A stretch of DNA of 37,483 bases from positions 1-37,483 of the forward strand of contig JBDKUC010000389.1 in assembly GCA_039679885.1 (NCBI GenBank), given 5' to 3'. A program made the position numbers and the translations under genes. A model generated the notes under the pieces. It was not told the origin of the DNA. It made no database searches and worked only from the letters and a program-made list of their open reading frames with translations. The DNA is from JAJFUI01 sp039679885. GTDB taxonomy: Bacteria; Planctomycetota; Planctomycetia; Pirellulales; Thermoguttaceae. Shown piece by piece: positions 1-7,800 of the stretch (position 1 is its first letter; each line of letters opens with the position of its first letter).

Positions 1-395
1 ATCACAAGCACCCGCGCCCGCGCGGCCAGTCCATGCCAGAAGCCGTCGGGATCGCGGTACTCGGCCGGGTAGTCGCTCGCTGTCGGCGGCACGTAGCGCT
101 CGAGCAACCCCAGCCGCTTGAGCCGCAAGGTGTGCAGGATTTCGTTGTTCCAGAAGACGTCGCAACGGGGCCGCGACCGCTCGGCCACGATCGCCTCGGT
201 CAGGCCCACCGTTTTCGTCGATTCCACATCGTACTTCGGCAACACGGTCACATGGTTCTTCGCCGTAAACTGCTCGAAGATCGGCGCGGAAAACTCGGAG
301 TCCAAGGCCGTATAGGCGACGACTTCCGTGCCGCCCGATCGCCAACAGCCTGCCAGCAGCAGAGGAAGCAGAAAGACCGAGACGGCGAATCGCAT
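1..395 (-). CDS. Iron(III)-type ABC transporter substrate-binding lipoprotein (partial, 3' end outside window)
   Basis: Reverse-strand frame open from an ATG at 395 to the window edge, 131 residues seen. The first residues form a lipoprotein signal: short positive start, hydrophobic stretch, lipobox LLAGC with Cys17 as the acylated residue. What follows matches ferric-iron/2-component type periplasmic binding proteins (FutA/AfuA-like): the stretch VVAYTALDSEFSAPIFEQF near residue 25, the DVESTKTVGL block, PRCDVFWNNEIL near residue 85, and FWHGLAARARVLV at the edge. By family knowledge it captures a ferric or similar ligand outside the inner membrane and hands it to an ABC permease, which would lie to the left of this window. 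A good Shine-Dalgarno (GGAGG) sits seven bases before the ATG; a TATACT at 422-427 on the same strand may be its -10. The ligand cannot be decided from the partial sequence. Confidence 0.88.
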   Translation of the reverse strand, partial: MRFAVSVFLLPLLLAGCWRSGGTEVVAYTALDSEFSAPIFEQFTAKNHVTVLPKYDVESTKTVGLTEAIVAERSRPRCDVFWNNEILHTLRLKRLGLLERYVPPTASDYPAEYRDPDGFWHGLAARARVLV

Positions 396-577
396 GAGAA
401 CCTCCACGTCCGAGTCCACGAAGTATACTGGTGATAGCGTGCGTGCGCCAATGTGCTCATCGTGTTCCGTGCAATTCCTGATATGGATGATGCTACCGCA
501 ATCCGCCGACTGCTGGCCGTAGAGTGGCACGCTCTGAAAGGACGCAGACGTTCGGCGCGACAGGCAGAGTCGCTCAC

Positions 578-596
578 CACGCCCTTTCAGGGCGTG
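578..596. repeat. Palindrome of the CCCTTTCAGGG family (REP-A) at the start of the next gene
   Basis: Perfect 8-bp stem CACGCCCT / AGGGCGTG around TTC. It has the same core as the palindromes that flank the RAYT transposase at 26.1-26.8 kb. It ends 15 bases before the GTG chosen as start of the following gene and so supplies its upstream region. Confidence 0.75.
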
Positions 597-611
597 CCAC
601 CCCGAGGGACT

Positions 612-1925
612 GTGCCGCTTCGCGCCGCGTTCGTGACGATCGTCTTCCTTTTCGCGTCAGTCGTATTGGTGAACCCGGCCGTTGCAAGCGGACCGCCGCG
701 GCCGGATGACGCCCGGGCGAAGGCCGCTGGCATCCGAAAGCTTTCGAGCCGCCATCTGACGCTCTACACCGACGTCGCCGGCGCGGAAGTCGAACAACTG
801 CCGGCCGTCTTCGACCAGGCGTTCCCGCAGTGGTGTCGGTACTTCGGCATCGACGAGCACAAGCACGCCGACTGGCGTCTGACGGGCTGCTTGATGAAAG
901 ACCGCTCTCGGTTCGTCACCGCGGGCCTGCTGCCGCCGGAAGTGCCGGTGGCCGAGGGACGTGGTTACACTTGGTACGACACCTTTTGGCTCGACGAACA
1001 GCCGAGCGAGTGGTACCGCCGCGAGTTGTTTTTGCACGAAGGCGCCCACGGCTTCATGTACACCGTGCTGGGCGATTGCGGCCCGATCTGGTACATGGAG
1101 GGCATGGCTGAGTATCTCGGCACGCATCGCTGGCAGCAGGATCGGCTGACGCTCGGCTATATGCCGCGGAGCCGCGAGGAGTCGCCCCGCTGGGGCCGCG
1201 TTCCGACGATTCAGAAGCTTGTCGCCGAACATCATGCGCAGAAGCTCCCGTCAGTTATCGAGTTCACGCCGGCCGCTTGCCAACGGCCGGAGACGTACGC
1301 CTGGTGCTGGGCCGCCGTCACGCTGCTCGACCGCCACCCTCGCTATCAGGCCCGATTCCGCCAACTCGTCAGCCAAGTTGGCCGGGCGGACTTCAACGAG
1401 CAGTTCCATCGGCTCTTCCAGCCTGACTGGCAACAGCTTTGCGAAGAATGGCAACTGATGATCGTTGGCATGGAGTACGGCTATGACGTTGGCCGCGCGG
1501 CCGTCGATTTCACGCCGGCGACCGTCTCTCCGCGCTCGCTTGCGGGAGAGGGGAAGAAGGTCAAAATCCTCGCCGACCGCGGCTGGCAGAACACGGGCCT
1601 GCGGCTGACGGCGGGCAAGTCCTATCGCCTGACCGCGACGGGCCGCTACCAAGTCGCCAAAGAGCCGAAGATCTGGTGGTGCGAGCCGGGCGGCGTGTCG
1701 ATCCGCTACTACCACGGCCAACCGCTAGGCGTTCTGCTAGCTGCCGTGCGGCCCGACAACCCGCCCGCCGGCAGCCTCTCGGCCTTGCTCCGGCCGACCA
1801 CCATCGGCCTTGGCATGACGCTCATCCCCGCGGAAACCGGCACGCTCTTTCTCAAGATCAACGATTCCGCGGGCGAACTGGACGACAACGCGGGCGAGTT
1901 GACAGTGCAGGTGCGGAGGGAATAG
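612..1925 (+). CDS. Secreted zinc-metallopeptidase-like protein with HEGAH motif
   Basis: A 437-residue protein if translation starts at GTG 612. That start is preferred over ATG 453 because it places a signal peptide (VTIVFLFASVVLVNPAVASG) at the N-terminus, and because the 53 residues upstream are encoded by repeat DNA (palindrome 578-596). GAGGG at 604-608 is a close-set ribosome site. The middle of the protein has ELFLHEGAHGF, an HExxH motif (His142, Glu143, His146 counted from the GTG), followed by YMEGMAEYLG, whose Glu167 could be the third zinc ligand, as in gluzincin/peptidase-MA-like enzymes. The C-terminal ~115 residues (from KVKILADRGWQNTGLRLTAG) look like a beta-sandwich that could bind carbohydrate. 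Substrate unknown; secretion and metal-dependent hydrolysis are inferred from the motif. It diverges from the iron-binding lipoprotein gene, with no sign of a shared function. Confidence 0.72.
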   Translation: MPLRAAFVTIVFLFASVVLVNPAVASGPPRPDDARAKAAGIRKLSSRHLTLYTDVAGAEVEQLPAVFDQAFPQWCRYFGIDEHKHADWRLTGCLMKDRSRFVTAGLLPPEVPVAEGRGYTWYDTFWLDEQPSEWYRRELFLHEGAHGFMYTVLGDCGPIWYMEGMAEYLGTHRWQQDRLTLGYMPRSREESPRWGRVPTIQKLVAEHHAQKLPSVIEFTPAACQRPETYAWCWAAVTLLDRHPRYQARFRQLVSQVGRADFNEQFHRLFQPDWQQLCEEWQLMIVGMEYGYDVGRAAVDFTPATVSPRSLAGEGKKVKILADRGWQNTGLRLTAGKSYRLTATGRYQVAKEPKIWWCEPGGVSIRYYHGQPLGVLLAAVRPDNPPAGSLSALLRPTTIGLGMTLIPAETGTLFLKINDSAGELDDNAGELTVQVRRE

Positions 1926-2402
1926 CGACCAACAGTTGGACTCTCACTGCGACGGGCTACGTCCGCAAAATGGCGTTGGTCGTGTTCCGCAGCCCAAACA
2001 TCGTGATAGATTCGCCGACGTGTCTTTTCCTTAGCGCGGACATCGTGAAGCATCTAGCCGGCGTCCCTTTTCCGTAGCCCAGGCGTTTACGCCTGTGGGA
2101 TGAGGTTGCCCTGATAATTTCCTTTTCCGTTCAGCCCCTTTAGGGGCGGAAGAGCGTTGCCAATGCTGCCGGGTTCCCGCAAACAAGACCGCTCTGCTGC
2201 CCCCAAAGGGGCAGAAAACAAAATGTTTCTAACGGACTTAGTTCCACAGGCGTAAACGCCTGGGCTACGGAAAAAGCACAATGGTCGGGGGCATCACTTG
2301 GGCTGCGAGGAATGCGCCGCCGGCCGCGGCAATACGGCCGATCCGCCGGGCCGTAATCCTTCGATCCATTGAATTCCGTGTATTCCGCGCGGCCCACGGC
2401 GG
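1926..2402. other. Non-coding gap, 477 bp
   Basis: No convincing gene on either strand. It lies between convergent genes and holds the nested inverted element 2068-2274 described separately. The remainder (1926-2067 and 2275-2402) shows no recognisable signal; short open frames here look like chance. Confidence 0.7.
2068..2274. repeat. Nested inverted-repeat element with perfect 31-bp arms
   Basis: The 31 bases at 2068-2098 are the exact reverse complement of 2244-2274; each arm itself contains the palindrome AGGCGTTTACGCCT. Inside are two further hairpins, GCCCCTTTAGGGGC at 2134-2147 and a GCCCC/GGGGC hairpin near 2200. No open reading frame is present. The structure resembles a MITE or a REP pair (BIME). 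The same AGGCGTTTACGCC-type palindrome recurs, imperfectly, near 4175-4193. Confidence 0.85.
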
Positions 2403-2927
2403 CTACTGATCGCCAAAGCGATCGGGCCTTGTCGGCCGCGGGCAGTACCAGCCTTCCAACTTCTGTTCGTAGAAGCGTTGCGAGCGACGGGCATACTTGA
2501 ACCTCACCCACCTTGCCATTGTTTTCTGCGTGGCGGCGAGCTCTGCCGCGATCTGCTCGTCGGACCAGTCAGGATGCCTGAGCAACAGTTCGACGGCCCG
2601 ATCGTCTTTGGTTTCCTTTACCTTCGCTGGATACCCCGTCTGTCGCTCAAATTCTCGGCGCAAGAAATCTATGACGTGGGTGCAGTGGTTGATCGTGCAA
2701 CAGAACATCCGCGCCGCGGGGGACGTCTTACGGGCGATGAACTCGGATAGATCGTCTAGGAACTCGTCTTCGGATGTGCGAAACTCGTTCTTGCCGATCA
2801 ATGCACCCAGATAGTACCGGCACTCAACGTAATCGCCACCGAGCCAAGCATTCTCTCGGAGTGCCCGGTGCTCCGGGGAGTCCATTGGCAAATCGAAGGA
2901 TTTTGCAAGGGAATCGATACGTTTCAT
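2403..2927 (-). CDS. Hypothetical protein with C-terminal helix-turn-helix
   Basis: A 174-residue soluble protein of no family I can name. Residues ~1-110 are mixed alpha with several aromatic residues and a CxxxxxxC pair (FCCTINHCTHV). Residues ~118-150 (HPDWSDEQIAAELAATQKTM followed by RWVRFKYARRSQRF) look like a helix-turn-helix of the type used by site-specific DNA-binding proteins. Its ATG overlaps the stop of the HicB-like gene upstream in the ATGA arrangement (2924-2927), so the two are translationally coupled and one transcript is expected. By analogy with HicAB the pair could be a toxin/antitoxin-like unit, but this protein is far longer than HicA and has no dsRBD-like HicA sequence, so the role is open. 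Confidence 0.68.
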   Translation of the reverse strand: MKRIDSLAKSFDLPMDSPEHRALRENAWLGGDYVECRYYLGALIGKNEFRTSEDEFLDDLSEFIARKTSPAARMFCCTINHCTHVIDFLRREFERQTGYPAKVKETKDDRAVELLLRHPDWSDEQIAAELAATQKTMARWVRFKYARRSQRFYEQKLEGWYCPRPTRPDRFGDQ

Positions 2928-3115
2928 GCGACCGGCAGTTCGGCGACGCGGCGGACAGCGGGGATCTTCCCGCCGGTGAGGTCTTCATGAATGTCACGCA
3001 GGTTCTCCTGAAGTTCTTCAAGAGTCGCGCCCTGCGTCATGTAGTCGGGAAACTCCTCCAGGTACCCCAACCACATCTCCTCGTCTTGCCAGTAGACGTA
3101 TCGCACGGTGTTCAT
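2924..3115 (-). CDS. HicB-like small protein, first gene of a two-gene operon
   Basis: A 63-residue protein with the HicB-type fold signature: an N-terminal beta strand (VRYVYWQDEEMWLGYLEEFPDY), the small hydrophobic turn, then ATLEELQENLRDIHEDL as the amphipathic helix. HicB-type proteins neutralise HicA mRNA-interferases and often bind DNA, but this one is short and lacks an obvious C-terminal DNA-binding domain; the helix-turn-helix is instead supplied by the downstream overlapping gene. No HicA is visible nearby. A TTGAAA/TATGCT promoter ends six bases before the ATG, so the mRNA is probably leaderless; no Shine-Dalgarno is present at the right distance. Confidence 0.75.
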   Translation of the reverse strand: MNTVRYVYWQDEEMWLGYLEEFPDYMTQGATLEELQENLRDIHEDLTGGKIPAVRRVAELPVA

Positions 3116-3121
3116 ACTTTA

Positions 3122-3150
3122 AGCATACCCCCGGCAATGGCCCGTTTCAA
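3122..3150 (-). promoter_or_regulatory. sigma70-type promoter of the HicB-like operon
   Basis: On the reverse strand: TTGAAA (3150-3145), a 17-bp spacer, TATGCT (3127-3122). The predicted transcription start coincides with the A of the ATG at 3115, giving a leaderless transcript. Confidence 0.6.
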
Positions 3151-3160
3151 CGCCCCCCCG

Positions 3161-3188
3161 CTGCAAGCCGACGGCGATCTGATACAAT
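3161..3188 (+). promoter_or_regulatory. Probable promoter of tyrA
   Basis: CTGCAA at 3161-3166, 16-bp spacer, TACAAT at 3183-3188. The ATG at 3195 follows after six bases and has no Shine-Dalgarno, so a leaderless mRNA is likely. It is back to back with the HicB-like promoter in a 79-bp gap. Confidence 0.5.
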
Positions 3189-3194
3189 ACGGCC

Positions 3195-4040
3195 ATGAAA
3201 CAGTGGGATACGGTTGCGATCGTGGGAGTCGGGCTCATCGGCGGTTCGATCGGCCTCGCGCTGCGCCAGCGGAATCTGGCCAAAAGCGTGGTCGGCATCG
3301 GTCGCGGCCAGCCGAGCCTGCGCATCGCGCGACGCGTCGGCGCTGTAACCCACACGACGATCGACCTGAACAAGGGGGTGGCCGACGCCGAGTTGGTCAT
3401 CGTCTGCACGCCGGTCGGCCATGTCGTCGAGCAAGTCAAGCAGGCGGCCCAGCATTGCCTCGAACAAACGCTCATCACCGACACCGGCAGCGCGAAGCAG
3501 CAGTTGGTCGAGACGCTCGACGGCGGGCTGGCCCACGGCTGCCGGTTCCTTGGCAGCCATCCGCTGGCCGGAAGCGAGAAGACGGGCGCCCAGAACGCCT
3601 CGGCCGATCTCTTCGACGGACGCGTGGCCATCATCACACCGACGATCAACACGCGGGCGGAGGACTTCGACCTTCTGGCCGAGTTCTGGCAGTCGCTCGG
3701 CTCCGTCGTCGTGCGAATGTCGCCTGAGGAGCATGACGAGGCCCTGGCCATGACGAGCCACCTGCCGCACGTGGCGGCGGCGGTGCTGGCGCTGACGATG
3801 CCTGAGAAGTATTTTCGGCTGGCCGGCCGGGGCGTCTTGGACACGACCCGGGTTGCCGCCAGCGACCCGCAGCTTTGGTGTCAGGTGCTCAAGCAGAACC
3901 GCGAGAATATTTTGACCGCCTTGGAAGAGTATGGCGGAAAGCTGTCAGCCATGCACGCCGCCATCCGCGACAACGACCAGGAGACCATCGCCCGCTTTCT
4001 TACGCAGGCCAGGAAGAACCGGAATGCTTTGGGAAGTTGA
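3195..4040 (+). CDS. tyrA: Prephenate dehydrogenase
   Basis: 281 residues, normal length for a monofunctional prephenate dehydrogenase, which oxidatively decarboxylates prephenate to 4-hydroxyphenylpyruvate in tyrosine synthesis. An N-terminal Rossmann domain carries the dinucleotide motif GVGLIGGSIG (residues ~10-19). TPVGHV, TDTGSAK and GSHPLAGSEKTG follow; the histidine in the last motif corresponds to the catalytic His of TyrA. The helical dimerisation domain contains MTSHLPHVAAA. No ACT or chorismate mutase domain is fused. The final codons (NALGS-stop) share DNA with a relic of the purL start: ATG at 4024 opens MLWEVD in the +1 frame. Cofactor preference (NAD or NADP) is not certain from the motif. 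Confidence 0.95.
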   Translation: MKQWDTVAIVGVGLIGGSIGLALRQRNLAKSVVGIGRGQPSLRIARRVGAVTHTTIDLNKGVADAELVIVCTPVGHVVEQVKQAAQHCLEQTLITDTGSAKQQLVETLDGGLAHGCRFLGSHPLAGSEKTGAQNASADLFDGRVAIITPTINTRAEDFDLLAEFWQSLGSVVVRMSPEEHDEALAMTSHLPHVAAAVLALTMPEKYFRLAGRGVLDTTRVAASDPQLWCQVLKQNRENILTALEEYGGKLSAMHAAIRDNDQETIARFLTQARKNRNALGS

Positions 4041-4041
4041 C
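4023..4041 (+). repeat. Direct repeat, left copy (tyrA end / relic purL start)
   Basis: The 19 bases AATGCTTTGGGAAGTTGAC are identical to 4852-4870; the ~15 bases before each copy are also similar (GCCAGGAAGAACC versus GCCAAGAAACAACC). Read from ATG 4024 it gives MLWEVDARVVETT and stops. The spacing is exactly 829 bp. Confidence 0.92.
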
Positions 4042-4407
4042 GCGCGCGTCGTCGAGACTACATGAGGCGGATGAAACTCGCTTCCCGTGTGGCAGGCAGG
4101 TCGTCTTGCTCATAGGGCGCAAGTTGTGGTCTGCAGGGGCGTTCACGCCCCTTGTCCGCCAAAGGTGGTTTAGGCCCGGGCGTTTACGCCGGGTTGAAGA
4201 GGCGGGGGGCGCGAATTGTCAGGCCCGTTCTCCTTGTCAGCAACTCAGCGAGACGCCCGTAAACGGGCGTGACAGCGCGAGAGAAAACCAACGGGCGTAG
4301 CCGCAAACCCGTGCTTAAAGCACGGGCCTATACCGCCAGCGGCGGAAACGCCCGTAAACGGGCGTAGGAGTGCTGACCGCAACGCAGAGTACAACTTACA
4401 CCCGTGC
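4042..4407. other. Non-coding part of the tyrA-purL insert
   Basis: No gene is supported. The segment contains the hairpin array described at 4135-4365; the first ~90 bases and last ~40 bases show nothing recognisable. Confidence 0.7.
4135..4365. repeat. Array of five hairpin-forming palindromes
   Basis: In order: AGGGGCG/CGCCCCT (4135-4152), an imperfect CCCGG..GCGTTTACGC (about 4175-4193), ACGCCCGT-AA-ACGGGCGT (4253-4270), CCCGTGCTT-A-AAGCACGGG (4308-4326) and a second ACGCCCGT-AA-ACGGGCGT (4348-4365). The two copies of the last type are identical over 18 bases. Resembles a REP cluster; strong secondary structure is expected in any transcript. Confidence 0.8.
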
Positions 4408-4611
4408 TCATACGGTGAGTTCTAGCGATTCCGCGTTGGGAGCGAGGACCTCGTCGTCCTCGACGCGTTCGAGGTAGAGCTCAATCGCCTCGCGGATGTT
4501 CCGAAGGGCCTCTTCGCGGGTGTTTCCCTCGGAAATGCAGCCCGGCAGTGCAGGGACAACGACCGTGTAACCGCCTTCGTCACTGGGCTCCAAGACGACA
4601 TTCAACCGCAT
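4408..4611 (-). CDS. Orphan HicB-family antitoxin-like protein
   Basis: 67 residues from ATG 4611. The sequence is a textbook HicB N-terminal domain: MRLNVVLEPSDEGGYTVVVP, then ALPGCISEGNTREEALRNIR and an amphipathic helix EAIELYLERVEDDE. HicB partners normally mask HicA, a small dsRBD-like mRNA interferase; none is recognisable on either side. Only the HicB fold half is present, without a C-terminal HTH or RHH, which is common in free-standing HicB proteins of planctomycetes and cyanobacteria. It is unlike the HicB-like gene at 2924 apart from the fold. A weak AAAGGGTGAT precedes the start. The gene sits entirely inside the segment bounded by the 19-bp direct repeats. Confidence 0.82.
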   Translation of the reverse strand: MRLNVVLEPSDEGGYTVVVPALPGCISEGNTREEALRNIREAIELYLERVEDDEVLAPNAESLELTV

Positions 4612-4806
4612 AGCATCACCCTTTGCTGAAGGGCCCGAACGACCGCCTTTGGCCAACCAAGATTCGCCATGCTCGTGAGCCATGTTGCCCAGCGCACGCA
4701 CCAACCCAGGCTCATTGCTAATATACCGCCGCGGGAGGGACGGTTCAATGTCTCCGTAAGCGATCTTCGTTTTGTCGCCACCCCCTGTTCTCCGCTGAAG
4801 ATACGG

Positions 4807-4812
4807 TACAAT
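4807..4812 (+). promoter_or_regulatory. Possible -10 box for purL
   Basis: TACAAT, 40 bases before the purL ATG, inside the inserted segment. No convincing -35 at 16-18 bp. If real, the insert supplies purL with its own promoter. Confidence 0.35.
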
Positions 4813-4851
4813 AGCGAGATTCACTCCGTAACCTCGCCAAGAAACAACCGC

Positions 4852-4870
4852 AATGCTTTGGGAAGTTGAC
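4852..4870 (+). repeat. Direct repeat, right copy (purL start)
   Basis: Identical over 19 bases to 4023-4041. Contains the purL ATG (4853). The preceding sequence AAGAAACAACC is less Shine-Dalgarno-like than the AGGAAGAACC of the left copy. Confidence 0.92.
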
Positions 4871-7800
4871 ATCTACGCGGCCGAAGGGCAGCCGGACCTG
4901 GCTGCTCGCGACGTGACCGCCGCCGCCGCTGAACTGCATCTGGCCGACGGCCTCTCGGTGGTTTCCGCCCGGGGCTTTCTGATCCAGGGCGACCTCGACC
5001 GCAGCCAGGTCGAGCGGATCGCCGCCGAATTGCTGGCCGATCGCGTCGTCGAGCGGACGGTCGTTGCCCCCGTTGGCGACGCGGTGCTCTACCGTGGGGC
5101 AGGTTGTCAACCTGCCGCCACAACAGGCGGAAAAGGAGTCGCCTGGATTCACGTCCTGCCGAAGCCCGGCGTGATGGACCCGGTCGCCCAGAGCGCGATG
5201 CAGGCCATCGCCGATTTCGGCATCCGCGTCGAGGCGGTACGGACGCTCAAGAAATACGCCATCGGCAATCTTCCGGAGGATTGCCTCGCACCGCTCTGCT
5301 CCAAGGTGCTGGCCAACGACGCGGTCGAGCAGGTCGTCGTCGGCCCCTTGACGCTCGACCGCTTGCAGGTTGGCGCCCCCTATCAGTTCCAGCGGATCAC
5401 GGTGCCCATCCGCACGATGGACGATGCGGCCCTGGAGCGGCTCGCGCGCGAGGGGCAGCTTTATCTGTCGCTCAACGAGATGCAGACGATCCAGGCCCAC
5501 TTCCGCTCGCTCGACCGCGACCCGACCGACATCGAACTCGAGACGGTCGCACAGACGTGGAGCGAGCATTGCAGCCACAAGACGCTGGCCGGGCGGATTC
5601 ACTATCGGGGGCCCGAAGGCGAACGCCGCTTCGAGAACATGCTTCGCGAGACGATCTTTGCGGCCACGCAGCAGATTCGCCGCGAGGCAGGCGATCAGGA
5701 TTGGTGCGTCAGCGTTTTCTCCGACAACGCCGGCGTCGTCCGGTTCGACGACCAATACAACATCTGCTTTAAGGTCGAGACGCACAATCACCCTTCGGCC
5801 CTCGAACCTTACGGCGGAGCGAACACTGGCATTGGCGGTGTGATTCGCGATCCGATGGGGACCGGCATGGGCGCCAAGCCGATCTGCAACACCGACGTCT
5901 TCTGCTTCGCCCCGCCGGACACGCCGGCCGAGTCGCTCCCGCCCGGCGTGCTGCATCCCCGCCGCGTGATGAAGGGCGTCGTCTCCGGCGTCCGCGACTA
6001 CGGCAACCGGATGGGCATTCCCACGGTCAACGGGGCCATCTACTTCGACCCCCGTTACCTCGGCAATCCGCTGGTCTATTGCGGCAACATCGGCCTGCTG
6101 CCGCGCGATCAGTCGTTCAAACACCAGCAGCCGGACGACCTGATCGTCGCCCTGGGCGGGCGCACGGGCCGCGACGGCATTCACGGCGCGACATTCAGCT
6201 CCGCCGAGTTGACCAGCCACAGCGAAACGGTCTCTGGCGGCGCGGTCCAGATTGGCAACGCCATCACCGAGAAGATGGTTCTCGATGTGCTCCTGGCCGC
6301 TCGCGATCGCGGGCTCTACAACGCCGTGACCGACTGCGGGGCCGGCGGCTTCTCGAGCGCCGTCGGCGAGATGGGCGAGAAGATCGGCGCCGAAGTGCAG
6401 CTCGACGCCTGCCCGCTGAAGTACGAAGGACTCTCCTACACCGAAATCTGGATCTCCGAGGCCCAGGAACGGATGGTCCTCTCGGTGCCCGAGGCCAAAT
6501 GGCCGGAGCTTTCGGCCCTTTGCGCTTCCGAAGGCGTCGAAGCGACCGTCATCGGGCGGTTCGTTCCCACCGGCCGGCTCATCTTGAAGTATGGCGATCA
6601 TCAAGTGGCCGACCTGGCGATGAAGTTCCTGCACGACGGCCGCCCGCCGGTGGTGCGCGATGCGGTGTATGAGCCAGGAGGAAGTCGGCAGTCGGCAGTG
6701 GGCAGTCGGCAGTCAGCAGTGGGAAGTCGGCAGTCGGCCGCGGGCAGTCGGCAGTCGGCGGAGGCCAGTGGCCCATGCACTGCCGACGCTCTCCTCAGAA
6801 TCCTCGGCTCGCTCAACGTTTGCAGCAAGCAGTGGGTCATCCGACAATACGACCACGAAGTGCAAGGCGGCAGCGTCGTCAAGCCGCTGGTCGGGCTAAA
6901 GAACGACGGGCCGAGTGATGCAGCCGTCCTGCGACCGGTCATTTCGAGCCGCCGCGGCATCGCCGTCTCGTGCGGCATGAACCCGCGCTACGGCGATCTC
7001 GACACCTACTGGATGGCCGCCAGCGCGATCGACGAGGCGATTCGCAACTGCGTGGCCGTCGGGGCCGATCCGTCGCGGATCGCCATCCTCGACAACTTCT
7101 GCTGGGGCACGACCGACCGACCGGAGACTTTGGGCTCGTTGGTCCACGCCGCCCTGGCCTGCCACGACATGGCGATCGCCCTGCGGACGCCGTTCATCAG
7201 CGGCAAGGACAGCCTCAACAACGAGTTCCGGCCGGTTCGTGGGGCAGTGGCTGGAAAAGGGGACGAGCCGATCAGCATCCCGCCGTCGCTTCTGATCAGT
7301 GCGATGGGCCAGATCGACGACGTCTCACAGTGCGTCACGATGGACCTCAAGGAGTCCGGCAATCTGCTCTACATCGTCGGCCTGACGAAGGACGAACTCG
7401 GCGGCTCGCACTATGAGATGGTCGAAGGACTCGAAGGCGGCGCCACGCCGACCGTCGACGCCCCGCTGGCAAAGAAGACGTTCGCCGCTATGCATCAGGC
7501 GATCCGCGGCGGGCTGGTTCGCGCGTGCCACGATCTGAGCGAGGGCGGGCTGGCCGTCGCCGCCGCCGAAATGGCCTTCGCCGGCGGGCTCGGCGCCAAG
7601 ATCGACGTCTCAACTCTCCCCGTGTCCGTTGGGAATGCGGCCGGGGGTGAGGGGCTCCCGTCGGCTGTCCTCCTGTTCAGCGAATCGAACACCCGCTTCC
7701 TCTGCGAGGTTCGACCGCAGAACGCGGCCGCCTTCGAGAAGGCCCTGGCCGATGTTCCGCATGCCCGGATCGGCGAAGTCACTGCCGACCAGAATCTCGA

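Noticed and set aside
453..611. Upstream extension of the HExxH protein to ATG 453
   Set aside because: The 53 extra residues are encoded partly by a palindrome and precede the signal peptide.
4612..4852. HicA toxin next to the HicB gene
   Set aside because: No frame on either strand resembles HicA; the available frames lack the conserved fold.
4669..4869. Small plus-strand gene ending in the purL junction
   Set aside because: It ends in the same NALGS codons as tyrA because of the duplicated junction, without a start signal or family.
4745..6634. Long open frame on the minus strand over purL (629 codons)
   Set aside because: Antisense shadow produced by high-GC codon use; the plus-strand purL has all family motifs and the minus frame resembles nothing.
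6682..6772. CRISPR array in purL
   Set aside because: The repeat unit is 7 bp without spacers and lies in an open reading frame.
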